Shown one piece after another: positions 52,756 through 62,092 of a DNA stretch of 64,000 nt. The stretch spans positions 47,835 through 111,834 of the forward strand of contig JAOACY010000104.1 in NCBI GenBank assembly GCA_026417615.1. Reading direction: 5' to 3'. This stretch comes from Clostridia bacterium (lineage in GTDB: Bacteria > Bacillota > Clostridia > Acetivibrionales > JAFADI01). The notes beneath the pieces were generated by a model. That model did no database searches and was not told the origin of the DNA. It saw only the letters and a list, made by a program, of their open reading frames with translations. The first letter of the stretch is position 1, and each line of letters begins with the position of its first letter. Position numbers and translations under genes: made by a program.

Positions 52756-54399
52756 TTGAATTATCTTTTAGAATACTGGAAAGAGATAGAGGGCGGTAAA
52801 TGTGTTGTATCGAAGAGGGTTAAAAAACAATATGAGAAGCTTATAGATAACATTGTTAATCCTAAAGACAAATTTATATTTGATGAAAAAAGAGCGGAAG
52901 ATCCAATAATTTTTATTGAAAAGTTTTGCAAGCATAGTAAAGGCGAATGGGCGGGAAAGCCTGTTAAGCTGGAATTGTTTCAAAAGGCGTTTATATCTGC
53001 TCTTTTTGGCTTCATAAACAAAGATACAGGATTAAGACAATACCGAGAAGCTATGTTTTATGTAGCAAGGAAAAACGGTAAAAGTACAATGCTTTCGGGA
53101 ATTGCTCTATATATGCTGATTGCCGATAATGAAATGGGATCAGAAGTCTACAGCACTGCAACCAAGAAAGACCAAGCGAAGCTAATATTTGATGAAACGC
53201 ATAACATGATTAAACAAAGCCCTTGCTTACGGAAGCATATAAAGAAGCGGAAAACAGATATATACTTCCCCCTCACCCTCTCCAAGTTCCAAGCATTGGG
53301 AAAGAATAGCGACACCTTAGACGGCTTAAATGCTCATTGCGTTATTATTGATGAATTACATGGAATTAAAGACCGTAACCTATACGAAGTTATGAAACAG
53401 TCGCAGAGTGCAAGGCGGCAACCATTACTAATAATGATAACAACGGCGGGAACGGTTAGAGAGTGTATTTTTGATGATATGTATTCCTATGCTTGCAATA
53501 TAGTTGACGGAAATTTTATAGATAACAGCTTTTTACCTATCCTTTACGAATTAGATAATCGGGAGGAGTGGACATATCCAGAAGCATGGCAGAAAGCTAA
53601 CCCAGCTTTAGGAACAATTAAGAAGCTGGACGATATGAGAAGTAAAATTAGCAGAGCCGAGAATAGCCCCAATGATTTAAACGGAATATTGGTAAAGGAT
53701 TTTAATATAAGAGATACCATAAATACAGCATGGTTAACCCTTGATGATATTATAAACGAGGAAACATTTGATTTATCGCAATTTTGTGATTATTACGCTA
53801 TTGGGGGAGCGGATCTTTCAATTACAAATGATTTAACGTGTGCCACTCTGCTAATGATGGATAAAGCAACGCAAAAGAGGTATGTAACCCAAATGTATTG
53901 GCTACCCAAAGAGAATTTTGAGAAGCGGGTTAAAATAGACAAGATCCCCTATGACAAATGGCACGAAAGAGGGCTATTAAGGCTATGTAATGGAAATACA
54001 ATTAACTACGGCGATATTACAGCATGGTTTATTGAAATGGCTAACCAATATAAGATATTCCCAGCGTGGATATATTACGATAGTTACAGTGCTAAATATT
54101 GGGTTGAGGAAATGGAAAACAACGGTTTTAAAATGGTTAGGTGCATCCAAGGAGCTAAAACCCTCTCCTTACCTCTTCAAATGATGGGAGCGGATTTGCA
54201 AGCCAAAAGAATTAACTATAACAATAACCCGATCCTTAAATGGTGCTTGACTAATACAGGCGTTTACACAGACCGAAACGGAAACATAGTACCGATTAAA
54301 AACCAAGCCGCCAAGCAAAGAATTGACGGCACAGCGAGTATGTTAGATGCTTATGTAGGACTATATGAGCATTATAACGAATATTTAGAAGCTTTATAA
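52756..54399 (+). CDS. Terminase large subunit
   Basis: 547 aa. N-terminal ATPase with a Walker A-type VARKNGKSTML (about 105-115) and Walker B CVIIDELHG (about 196-204), then a C-terminal nuclease domain with GGADLSITNDLTCA (about 350-363). The ATP motor packages DNA and cuts it. The start is TTG. The gene is intact, so the element can in principle package its own DNA. Confidence 0.95.
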   Translation: MNYLLEYWKEIEGGKCVVSKRVKKQYEKLIDNIVNPKDKFIFDEKRAEDPIIFIEKFCKHSKGEWAGKPVKLELFQKAFISALFGFINKDTGLRQYREAMFYVARKNGKSTMLSGIALYMLIADNEMGSEVYSTATKKDQAKLIFDETHNMIKQSPCLRKHIKKRKTDIYFPLTLSKFQALGKNSDTLDGLNAHCVIIDELHGIKDRNLYEVMKQSQSARRQPLLIMITTAGTVRECIFDDMYSYACNIVDGNFIDNSFLPILYELDNREEWTYPEAWQKANPALGTIKKLDDMRSKISRAENSPNDLNGILVKDFNIRDTINTAWLTLDDIINEETFDLSQFCDYYAIGGADLSITNDLTCATLLMMDKATQKRYVTQMYWLPKENFEKRVKIDKIPYDKWHERGLLRLCNGNTINYGDITAWFIEMANQYKIFPAWIYYDSYSAKYWVEEMENNGFKMVRCIQGAKTLSLPLQMMGADLQAKRINYNNNPILKWCLTNTGVYTDRNGNIVPIKNQAAKQRIDGTASMLDAYVGLYEHYNEYLEAL

Positions 54400-54408
54400 A
54401 GGGGGCTA

Positions 54409-54759
54409 ATGCAAATGAAGCTAAAAGACAAGAAAATCAAGATCTATTACCATGAAGAGGGAGTTAATGAGAATGGCTTTCCAGTAGATCAATGGCGGCT
54501 ACTCCATGAGGGTACATTATGGGCTTATTACCGCCAATTATCTGGAAGAGAATTTTTTGCCGCCGCTACTGTAAACCAGACAGAGGAAGTAACTTTTCTA
54601 ATTAACTGGAGAAATGATCTAAATACCGCTATGCTCATTGATTACAAAGGCAAACTATACGACATAACCCGCATTGATGATTTTGAGGGCTATAAAAAAG
54701 AATTGCAGATATATTGTAAATTGTCTGCTACCCAAGAAATTGAAATTGCGGAGGAATAG
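54409..54759 (+). CDS. Head closure protein (SPP1 gp16-like)
   Basis: 116 aa beta-rich protein with the typical REFFAAATVNQTEEVTF and LIDYKGKLYDITRIDDFEG stretches of the phage head-tail joining family. It closes the filled head and gives the tail docking face. An AAAGGGGG site lies upstream; the ATG six nt further in is also possible. Confidence 0.88.
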   Translation: MQMKLKDKKIKIYYHEEGVNENGFPVDQWRLLHEGTLWAYYRQLSGREFFAAATVNQTEEVTFLINWRNDLNTAMLIDYKGKLYDITRIDDFEGYKKELQIYCKLSATQEIEIAEE

Positions 54760-54764
54760 GCAAA

Positions 54765-55205
54765 GTGATAGATTGGTTAGAAGTCGCCATTGAGGATTTA
54801 AAAAACTATAGAGATATGATAGAAGAGCAACAGGACTTAGCGGATCGCTTAGAGGAGCTTGAATATAAATATCAGTCTGTAGCCAGTAGCCCAACCGAAA
54901 ATACAAGAGTGCAAGGCGGCAAAATGAGTAGAGAAGATTTTCTAATCAATAATATTACGGAGCGGGAGCGGCTAAAATGTGAGCTTGCGGCAAATAAAAA
55001 GTTAATAGCCATTACTGAAAGAGTTATATTAACCCTTCCAGAAGAGGAAAGAATAATACTCCAGTACATTTATATTGACAAAAGAAAAAAAGCCATACAG
55101 GCTTTAATTGATGAATTGAGCGTGGAGCAATCCCAAATATACCGCATGAAGGACAAGGCAATAATGAGCTTCACTTGTGCTATGTACGGAGTGCGAGAAT
55201 ATTAA
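54765..55205 (+). CDS. ArpU/RinA-like late transcription regulator (DUF1492 type)
   Basis: 146 aa. A coiled-coil N-terminal half and a sigma-70 region 4-like HTH at the C terminus (LPEEERIILQYIYIDKRK, then ELSVEQSQIYRMKDKAI). Proteins of this type switch on late genes of phages and satellites. It is the last gene of the element. Confidence 0.78.
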   Translation: MIDWLEVAIEDLKNYRDMIEEQQDLADRLEELEYKYQSVASSPTENTRVQGGKMSREDFLINNITERERLKCELAANKKLIAITERVILTLPEEERIILQYIYIDKRKKAIQALIDELSVEQSQIYRMKDKAIMSFTCAMYGVREY

Positions 55206-55243
55206 TAAACCGCAATAAGGCATTACACCTTGTTGCGGTTTAT
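55206..55243. terminator. Bidirectional terminator at the right end of the element
   Basis: Stem AAACCGCAA..AGG / CCT..TTGCGGTTT with a 7-nt loop (55207-55220, 55228-55242). It ends the late operon, and on the minus strand it can end the tRNA transcript. A further dyad CCGAACA / TGTTCGG lies at 55257-55289, near the att site. Confidence 0.75.
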
Positions 55244-55300
55244 ATTGATTATCAACCCGAACACATTATGCATTATAAAAATGTTCGGATTAGCTTGTTT

Positions 55301-55377
55301 TGGTGGGCCTTCAGGGACTCGAACCCCGGACCAACCGGTTATGAGCCGGTTGCTCTAACCAACTGAGCTAAAGGCCC
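55301..55377 (-). tRNA. tRNA with CAT anticodon (Met elongator or Ile2)
   Basis: Acceptor GGGCCTT/AAGGCCC, D arm AGCTCAGTTGGTTAGAGC, anticodon loop CTCATAA, T arm GGGTTCGAGTCCC, encoded CCA end (55301-55303). It is not an initiator, since the 1-72 pair is G-C. Acceptor pairs C4-G69 and C5-G68 would suit the lysidine-modified Ile2 tRNA, but an elongator Met cannot be excluded. Its 3' end is the attachment site of the element. Confidence 0.95.
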
Positions 55378-55380
55378 GTA

Positions 55381-55456
55381 TGGCTCCTCAAGTAGGACTC
55401 GAACCTACGACCCTGCGGTTAACAGCCGCATGCTCTACCGACTGAGCTATTGAGGA
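55381..55456 (-). tRNA. tRNA-Asn (GTT)
   Basis: Acceptor TCCTCAA/TTGAGGA, anticodon loop TGTTAAC, T arm GGTTCGAGTCC, encoded CCA end (55381-55383). It is 3 nt upstream of the tRNA(CAT) gene, so the two are cotranscribed. Confidence 0.96.
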
Positions 55457-55579
55457 ACGTTTGACGCAAATATTATTATACTTATACACCACTTGCAGGT
55501 CAAGGTTTTTTTTTCTCTTTTTGGCCATTCTATCTTGTTTATTATCATATTACTCTATTATTCGCTCACAATGTCTCCA

Positions 55580-55695
55580 TTACTCTTATATATAGGTTAC
55601 GATAAACATCTTGCATTGAGGACAACTTTGATTGTGACACGAGGTCACTCTTCTTGGAATTGCAAGACAAGTCGTCAGTGATGCAATAATTTCTG
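55580..55695. repeat. Partial copy of a dispersed palindromic repeat
   Basis: The segment GTGACACGAGGTCAC followed by GGAATTGCAAGACAAGTCGT and AGTGAT matches, with a few changes, the right half of the palindromic element at 63.84-63.97 kb. The rest of the gap between the tRNAs and rpoD (55457-55737) holds no gene I can support. Confidence 0.55.
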
Positions 55696-55710
55696 CATTT
55701 AATATATAAA

Positions 55711-55739
55711 TAAAAAACTCGATTTGGTTTAATCGAGTT
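55711..55739 (-). terminator. Terminator of the dnaG-rpoD operon
   Basis: On the minus strand AACTCGATT / AATCGAGTT with a 6-nt loop, followed by TTTTTATTT. The rpoD stop codon overlaps the base of the stem. Confidence 0.85.
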
Positions 55740-56817
55740 AATCAAGGTAATCCTTTAATTTTTTGCTTCTGCTGGGATGCCTAAGCTTTCTTAAAGCCTT
55801 GGCCTCAATCTGCCTGATTCTCTCCCTCGTGACATTGAACTCCTTGCCTACCTCTTCAAGAGTTCTTGCACGTCCGTCATCCAAGCCGAACCTTAAACGC
55901 AGAACCTTTTCTTCTCTTGGCGTCAAGGTATCCAAAACATCTATCAGCTGCTCCTTAAGCAGTGTAAACGCAGCAGCTTCAGCCGGAGCCGGCGCATCAT
56001 CGTCAGGAATGAAATCTCCAAGATGGCTGTCTTCTTCCTCCCCTATGGGTGTCTCAAGAGATACGGGCTCCTGTGATATCTTCATAATTTCACGAACCTT
56101 GTCAACAGACATGTTCATTTCCTTTGCAATCTCCTCAGGCTGGGGTTCCCTTCCCAATTCCTGCAGCAGCTGCCTTGACACCCTAATGAGCTTATTTATG
56201 GTTTCAACCATATGGACAGGTATTCTTATTGTTCTTGCCTGGTCAGCAATAGCCCTGGTTATAGCCTGTCTTATCCACCAGGTGGCGTAAGTGCTGAACT
56301 TATAACCCTTGCTGTAATCAAACTTTTCTACAGCCTTTATAAGACCCAGATTGCCTTCCTGAATAAGATCAAGGAAGAGCATCCCACGTCCCACATACCT
56401 CTTTGCAATACTTACAACAAGTCTCAAATTGGCTTCAGCAAGCCTTCTTTTCGCTTCATTGTCTCCTTCTTCCATTCTCTTGGCCAGTTCAATTTCTTCA
56501 TCTGCTGACAGAAGGGGCACTTTACCAATTTCCTTAAGATACATCCTGACAGGATCATCAATGCTTATGCCTTCAGGTATAGAAATATCCAGGTCTTCCT
56601 CGGAGATTTGAATATCTTCAATCTCAGCCTCGATGTCACCCACAACATCTATACCCATGTTTTCCATTGTTTCATAAACCTTCTCAATCTGTTCAGGCTC
56701 CAGCTCAATCTCCTCAAAGGCATCCATAATTTCTTTATATGTCAGCATGCCCTTGGCCTTACCTTTTTCAACCAATTCTTTCAGTATTATCTTTCTCGCC
56801 TCAACGTTAGGCTTCAT
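55738..56817 (-). CDS. rpoD: Housekeeping RNA polymerase sigma factor
   Basis: 359 aa, primary sigma-70 (SigA). Region 1.1 (1-80), region 1.2/2 with [34 protein letters not shown] and the -10 reading helix [15 protein letters not shown], region 3 and region 4 with the -35 reading helix [19 protein letters not shown]. It lies 30 nt after dnaG, the usual primase-sigma pair. Confidence 0.98.
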   Translation of the reverse strand: MKPNVEARKIILKELVEKGKAKGMLTYKEIMDAFEEIELEPEQIEKVYETMENMGIDVVGDIEAEIEDIQISEEDLDISIPEGISIDDPVRMYLKEIGKVPLLSADEEIELAKRMEEGDNEAKRRLAEANLRLVVSIAKRYVGRGMLFLDLIQEGNLGLIKAVEKFDYSKGYKFSTYATWWIRQAITRAIADQARTIRIPVHMVETINKLIRVSRQLLQELGREPQPEEIAKEMNMSVDKVREIMKISQEPVSLETPIGEEEDSHLGDFIPDDDAPAPAEAAAFTLLKEQLIDVLDTLTPREEKVLRLRFGLDDGRARTLEEVGKEFNVTRERIRQIEAKALRKLRHPSRSKKLKDYLD

Positions 56818-56847
56818 TTCAACCCCTCCTTTCCTCAGTTGTATTCT

Positions 56848-58644
56848 TTACAAACTCTTTTTCCGAAGCAGTATGGAATTTAGCTCCTGTTTTAATTTTT
56901 CAACATCTCCTTCTGTAAGATGGCTTTTATTGCCCAGTAACTGCAATATTTGCTGCTGTCTTTTTGACAGCCTGAATGCTTCCATCCTTTTAATTATATC
57001 CAAAACAGCTTTATAATTATCTTCACAGTTACATTCCTGCTGGATTATCCTCGTAAATTCATCTGCTATACCGGGTTCAAGCAGGTTCAGCAGTTCCCCT
57101 GCGACCAGTCCCCTATTGTCTTCAAGACGAGCTAGCACTATTTGAGCTATTTTCCTGTTTTCATCGCCTGTAAACTCCAACCCTGCAAGCTTATCCCTGA
57201 CCTTCTTGTATACACTGTTGTCCGTGCACAAAAGAGCAAGAAGCATTCTTTCATCATGTCTTATGCCGCTGTCTTCAACCTTCTCTGTTTTTTTGGATTC
57301 CTTTTTTGCATCGGCAGCAGTTACTTTCCTAAAGCTGGACCTGGGTCTCATTTTCCTGTAAATTTCGGAATATATGGCTTCTTCATTTACATCAAACTCC
57401 TTTGCCAGCTTTTTTATATAAACTTCTCTCTCAATATTGTTATCAACCTTCACCAGAAGATCTGACAATTTATTAAGAAAATTTATTTTACCTTCAGTTG
57501 TTCCCGTATCAATGCTATTTTTTAATATACCGGCTTTATACTCAAGCAGTGTAATAGAATTTTCTATTAACTCCTGCATGGCCTTCGGACCGTTTTTTCT
57601 GACGAACTCATCAGGATCCTTTCCTTCCGGTATGCGCAGCACCTTTACATTGCAGCCAATGTCGTTTAAAATATCCAATCCTCTTAGGGTAGCCGCCTGC
57701 CCTGCTGTGTCTGCATCATAAGATATAATAATCTCTTGCGCATATTTTTTCAGCATGCGGCCTTGACTTTCTGTCAAAGCTGTCCCCAGTGATGCCACGG
57801 TATTTATTATGCCACACTGGTGCAGTGATATTACATCCATGTATCCTTCTACTACTAAAAGCTTATTTTGTCCGGAGTTTTTTGCAAGATTCAGTGCGTA
57901 TAAATTTTTTCCCTTGCTGTAAACCGGTGTTTCAGGAGAATTAACATACTTTGGCTGTGATTTGTCCGCTGTCCTGCTGATTATCCTGCCTCCAAAAGCA
58001 ATTACGTTGCCTCTGATATCAAATATGGGAAAAATAACTCTTTCCCTGAACCTGTCGTAATAACCTCCCTTTTTATTCGGAATCACAAGCCCGCTTTTTA
58101 ATATAAGCTCTTCACTAAAGCCCTTGTCCACTAAATATTTAAAAAGCAAATCCCATTCATCCGTTGAATAACCTATTCCGAACCTTCTTATGGTCTGTTC
58201 ACTGAGGCCTCTGTCCCTTAAGTACCGGAGAGCAATTTCTCCCTGCCTGGAATTAAGGTTGTTGTAATAAAACCTTGCCGCCTCAGTATTAATGCTTATT
58301 ATTTCACGCTTTAACGCAGCTTTTTCCTGCTCCCCGCTGCCGTCTCCTTCAGGAAGCTGTATCCTGGCGCGTTCTGCCAGCAGCTTGATTGCCTCTATAA
58401 AGTCAAGGTTTTCTGCGTTCATTATAAAGTGTATTACATTTCCGCCCTTGCCGCAGCCGAAGCAGTAAAAAATCTGCTTTCCGGGGACAACGCAGAAAGA
58501 AGGTGTTTTCTCCTTGTGGAAAGGACACAATCCGAAAAAATCCTTTCCCTTCTTTTCAAGCTTAACATATTCTGAAACAACATCTGCGATGTCATTATTT
58601 ATTCTTACTTCTTCAATTAGTTCATCCGAATAATAATTGTACAT
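56848..58644 (-). CDS. dnaG: DNA primase
   Basis: 598 aa. N-terminal zinc domain with CPFHKEKTPSFCV and FYCFGCGKGG (about 41-66), TOPRIM catalytic core with LLVVEGYMD and SYDADTAGQAA (about 265-322), and a C-terminal DnaB-binding domain. Makes RNA primers for replication. Confidence 0.98.
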   Translation of the reverse strand: MYNYYSDELIEEVRINNDIADVVSEYVKLEKKGKDFFGLCPFHKEKTPSFCVVPGKQIFYCFGCGKGGNVIHFIMNAENLDFIEAIKLLAERARIQLPEGDGSGEQEKAALKREIISINTEAARFYYNNLNSRQGEIALRYLRDRGLSEQTIRRFGIGYSTDEWDLLFKYLVDKGFSEELILKSGLVIPNKKGGYYDRFRERVIFPIFDIRGNVIAFGGRIISRTADKSQPKYVNSPETPVYSKGKNLYALNLAKNSGQNKLLVVEGYMDVISLHQCGIINTVASLGTALTESQGRMLKKYAQEIIISYDADTAGQAATLRGLDILNDIGCNVKVLRIPEGKDPDEFVRKNGPKAMQELIENSITLLEYKAGILKNSIDTGTTEGKINFLNKLSDLLVKVDNNIEREVYIKKLAKEFDVNEEAIYSEIYRKMRPRSSFRKVTAADAKKESKKTEKVEDSGIRHDERMLLALLCTDNSVYKKVRDKLAGLEFTGDENRKIAQIVLARLEDNRGLVAGELLNLLEPGIADEFTRIIQQECNCEDNYKAVLDIIKRMEAFRLSKRQQQILQLLGNKSHLTEGDVEKLKQELNSILLRKKSL

Positions 58645-58752
58645 CTGCTTTCCTTTTCAAATATGTTTGAAGTCCCTTTTCTAACTAATTATTGTTCGAC
58701 ATATTTACAAATAATCCTTCTTTTTTTTAATAATAAATAAGTTTTTTAAAAC

Positions 58753-58786
58753 AAAAACTCATCTCGTTTTGATCTTTTGAGATGAG
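58753..58786 (-). terminator. Terminator of the phospholipase-like gene
   Basis: On the minus strand CTCATCTC / GAGATGAG with a 13-nt loop, followed by TTTTTGTTTT. A second small dyad (AATTAGC / GCTAATT) lies at 58803-58821. Confidence 0.78.
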
Positions 58787-58885
58787 AATTGATTCAAACC
58801 AAATTAGCTAAATGCTAATTTTACTATATTATACCCACGAAATCAATAAATAATCATTTATTTCCCAGTTTAAAAACTGCTGAAA

Positions 58886-61237
58886 TTATTTCTTTCTTGC
58901 ATTAAAGGTTCCGCTGTATACAGTTGCGTTAAAATCCCCTGTGATATATGCTTGGTTAAGCTTGCCTTTAAACGTCATAAATGGCATTTTCAAAACCCCT
59001 GTCTGCTCAGCCCCGAAAAGCCTCACCTTGACCTCACCCTTTGAAATAACCATATCTCCTGTTAAAGTTTCGCCATTAACTTTGACATAGTCTGTACTTG
59101 AAGATATCTGATTCAGTGTTACAGTTATTATCCCGTCAGGATTATCTGCTGGAGGAGGAATAACATTCATCACACAGCTTATAACCGTTCCTTCGATTGA
59201 TACTTTAGTGTTTGGATCAGCGACCTGCCTCTGAAAAACCATGTTAATCATGTGTATTAATGCTTTAAGGAACATATTAATTATATTATTAACAGCCTTC
59301 GCTTCTGTAATAGTATAATCAAGGCTCCATGAACCGAACAGGTTGTTGACTTCAATATCGGCTTGAGCCTCAGCCAGAACACTGTTATTTCTTTTGTCAA
59401 GCATACGGAGCTTTACTGTATACCTGCCTTCCTTCTCATATTTATGCTCTGAAACAGGCTTTGGGGTGTCTTTTGTGGCTGTTCCGTCGCCGAAATCCCA
59501 TGAATAAACAATATTCCTGGGTTCGTTTTTTGCTGCGGCTTTAACCTCCACAGGAGCAAATGTTATACCCTCGAACTGCTTCTTCTCAAATTCCAGCTCT
59601 ATTTTCTCTTCCTTATATATGTAAGCATTGCTGGTAAAATCCCTGCCGCCTGCCTTTAAAGTAATGAAAACACTTTCGTCGTTATCTATTATATAGTTGC
59701 TTATATTTAGCTCTTCGGGAAAATTTTCAGGCCTTGCAATTTTTTTCTGACTGTCCCAGACATATAGTGTTACCGGTCCGTCAACGGCTTTGAACTCTTC
59801 ATTCATTGCAGATGTTCTTATTTTTGTCAGCTTTCCATCCTGAAAAATTAGATCTGCAATTTTTTGCTTTTTGTTTCCGGATTGACGGAACAATTCTCCC
59901 GGACCTGAATATTTTATTTCCAAGCCGTATTCCTTCCACGCTTCGTCTTTTTTAACCTCATGTACCAATTGAGAGTTGATAATGATTTTTTTCCTTATGC
60001 CTATCTTTTCTTCTTCATTTGATACCCTTTGTTCTTTTGCTTCAATTTCAAAGCTAAAGCTTGGAAAGAAATCATAAAAAGCCTTATATGATGCGGTGAT
60101 TGCCAGAGGTGCCAAATAATCGCAGTAATCTGAAGCATAGTAATAGGGAATGGAATATCCAGCTCCTATGAGCTCTTTTCCAAAAATTTTAGTTGCCAGG
60201 GATTCCCTGACCATAGGCACATCACTAAGAAATCTATATGCATGGAATTTTTTATACAACACAGCATAACCTTTATTTTCTACGCGAACGAAATCCGTCA
60301 GCTTTGGCTTGTCATACGGAGGTTCTCCGTTTCCCGGCATCACTCCAAGGGCTTTGTCGTGGATTGTGTCATTTGAAAAAAAAGTTGCATTGGTAAAAGT
60401 GGCAAGTTTCACAAAATTTTTTTCAGGTGTTTGGCTTAGATTTGCCGAGGGATGTGGAGGATAATTTGCAGAAGCATGGATCATTGTGGGCTTGAGGTAA
60501 GCCTCAATTGAATCCAGGTTCCCATTTGGATGGGAGTCATTTCTGACGTGAGCAGGCATAGCCATATCCGAAAGCATGTGCATTGTTTCACCAAGGGATC
60601 TGAATGCCTTTCCAAGGTAATAGTCCCTCTCTATTCTTTTAGAAGCAGGAGAATACTGCATATCCCTGAAATTACCGTTAGCTTGTGGTATGTCATTTGC
60701 TTTTGTACCATCCTCTGATATTTCCATAGATTTTTTGTAATATTCCAGAGCTCTCCTGAAATTAAAGGGATTGTCCGCATGATTAAAGCCCCATTCAAGG
60801 GCTGGAACTGCCTTGTCATACCTTCCGTGAATTGTTGAGTGGTCAGTAAGCTCATGCTTTCCCGACTTAGCCAGAGGATCATAAAAATGCCTTACCGAAT
60901 TATAAAGGTGCGGCTCGTCTGCAGAATAACCTCCATGAATAATCCACTGCTTCAATGTATTGGTTGTGGCAATAACCTTATAGGAATCTGCAATCCCGTC
61001 TACCTTGCCATCTGCAAACAGAGAACTGCTTGAAGTGAATGGGCCGATATACTTGGCATTCATATCCAAAGGTGCATTTTTAAACTTTGGCGCTGCTTTA
61101 TAAAGATTAATCGCTTTATCAACCGCCTCCTGGTTAATAGCCTGATGCTCATCCTGTTCGAAAGCCATGGTTTGCGAAGGATGAATGAGTACTGCAACAG
61201 TTATTATTGTAATAAAAGCCCATAAAAATCTATTCAT
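58886..61237 (-). CDS. Secreted zinc-dependent phospholipase C-like protein with PKD domain
   Basis: 783 aa. Signal peptide (about 1-27), then a zinc phospholipase C / S1-P1 nuclease-fold domain (about 30-400) with His-rich features: EQDEHQAINQ at the mature start, DHSTIHGRYDKA, LGETMHMLSDMAMPAHVRND. A PKD domain follows (YSWDFGDGTATKD, then HKYEKEGRYTVKL, about 590-670) and a C-terminal beta-rich region of unknown type. It probably acts outside the cell or on the surface; the substrate is unproven. The ATG at 61237 follows GAGGT. Open frame up to 61330 overlaps the next gene and looks non-coding. Confidence 0.82.
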   Translation of the reverse strand: MNRFLWAFITIITVAVLIHPSQTMAFEQDEHQAINQEAVDKAINLYKAAPKFKNAPLDMNAKYIGPFTSSSSLFADGKVDGIADSYKVIATTNTLKQWIIHGGYSADEPHLYNSVRHFYDPLAKSGKHELTDHSTIHGRYDKAVPALEWGFNHADNPFNFRRALEYYKKSMEISEDGTKANDIPQANGNFRDMQYSPASKRIERDYYLGKAFRSLGETMHMLSDMAMPAHVRNDSHPNGNLDSIEAYLKPTMIHASANYPPHPSANLSQTPEKNFVKLATFTNATFFSNDTIHDKALGVMPGNGEPPYDKPKLTDFVRVENKGYAVLYKKFHAYRFLSDVPMVRESLATKIFGKELIGAGYSIPYYYASDYCDYLAPLAITASYKAFYDFFPSFSFEIEAKEQRVSNEEEKIGIRKKIIINSQLVHEVKKDEAWKEYGLEIKYSGPGELFRQSGNKKQKIADLIFQDGKLTKIRTSAMNEEFKAVDGPVTLYVWDSQKKIARPENFPEELNISNYIIDNDESVFITLKAGGRDFTSNAYIYKEEKIELEFEKKQFEGITFAPVEVKAAAKNEPRNIVYSWDFGDGTATKDTPKPVSEHKYEKEGRYTVKLRMLDKRNNSVLAEAQADIEVNNLFGSWSLDYTITEAKAVNNIINMFLKALIHMINMVFQRQVADPNTKVSIEGTVISCVMNVIPPPADNPDGIITVTLNQISSSTDYVKVNGETLTGDMVISKGEVKVRLFGAEQTGVLKMPFMTFKGKLNQAYITGDFNATVYSGTFNARKK

Positions 61238-61253
61238 ATATACCTCACTTTTT

Positions 61254-61931
61254 TTAAATCCCCATAATAAACCATTTCCCATTAATTTTCTGAAGTTCAA
61301 TTTCATATTGCTTTCCATTAAAAATAACATTAACCACTGCCATTCTGCCTTTTAGATTATCACTCGAGAGCTCCTTTGTGAGGTAGGACAGCTTTGCCGT
61401 TTTTAAGGCTGCAGCAAGGTCTGTCATGCTCTGCGGCTTTGCCTTGAACATTTTAACATATGCATCCTTTTTGTGCGGATGTATTAAAGCGCCTGCAGCC
61501 TCTGCATTTTTATTCTCAAGTAAATCTGCAAGCTCTTGTGTAAACTTTTTTATTTCTTTTTCACATTGGCCTCTTCCAGGCACAAAATACCACTCATATT
61601 TTTGTATGGCCCTTGCTGCAAAGCCTTGCAGAGGTCGGTTGAAATAGATTGCTGCAGATGCTGCTAATGCTATGATTACAAGTAAAGGTAAAAAACGTGC
61701 AATACCCTTTTTCTTTTGAATGCTATAAGGAATCTGCGTGTATTGGTTATTGTAATACTGGTTCTGATTTTCTCCGGTATCATATTGCTGTGTATAGTAT
61801 TGCTGGGAAGTCTCCTGCTGTAAAAAGGATTGTTGAGAATAGTCATATTGAGGATATATGTACTGATTTTCTGACTCATTCAGATAATTGCTGTCTTCAT
61901 ATCCATCTTGACCCTGCATTTGATTGTTCAT
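61254..61931 (-). CDS. Membrane-anchored protein with Gln/Tyr-rich N terminus
   Basis: 225 aa. Residues 1-70 are low-complexity, rich in Gln, Tyr and Asn. One membrane helix (about 79-97) follows a KKK stretch, then a small extracytoplasmic domain (about 120-225) that ends QKINGKWFIMGI, like DUF4878/lumazine-type NTF2-like folds; this is only a resemblance. It lies 16 nt before the phospholipase-like gene and is probably cotranscribed with it. Confidence 0.75.
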   Translation of the reverse strand: MNNQMQGQDGYEDSNYLNESENQYIYPQYDYSQQSFLQQETSQQYYTQQYDTGENQNQYYNNQYTQIPYSIQKKKGIARFLPLLVIIALAASAAIYFNRPLQGFAARAIQKYEWYFVPGRGQCEKEIKKFTQELADLLENKNAEAAGALIHPHKKDAYVKMFKAKPQSMTDLAAALKTAKLSYLTKELSSDNLKGRMAVVNVIFNGKQYEIELQKINGKWFIMGI

Positions 61932-62092
61932 GGCACCCTCCCATCTCGGTTAACATATAAAGATACTCACATCTTATCAACATAGTATTATAAGTGCATT
62001 AGTATTTCAAGATTTACTATAATAATTCACATAACTTTTTTGTCATGAAAATTTTACGTTCAAATTCATGAAAACATTTAATGAGTCTTTGC

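Larger units (their letters stand above)
42890..55306. mobile_element. Capsid-forming phage satellite candidate (cf-PICI-like), about 12.4 kb
   Basis: The ends are a shared TGGTGG next to the integrase stop (42890-42895) and at the 3' end of the tRNA(CAT) gene (55301-55306). The content is a serine recombinase, a repressor/Cro switch, small early genes, a HUH Rep, and a full HK97-type head and packaging set. There are no tail, tape measure, baseplate, holin or endolysin genes, and no room for them. Capsid-forming PICIs encode their own capsid and terminase and take tails from a helper phage; this layout agrees. The alternative is a prophage that lost its tail and lysis genes, but all genes present are intact and tightly packed. 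Confidence 0.75.

Noticed and set aside
42890-55306. Ordinary prophage
   Set aside because: No tail, tape measure, baseplate, holin or endolysin gene is present between the two junctions, while all head and packaging genes are intact.
42890-55306. Integrative conjugative element, because of the serine recombinase and Rep
   Set aside because: No relaxase with mating genes, coupling protein or type IV secretion genes are present.
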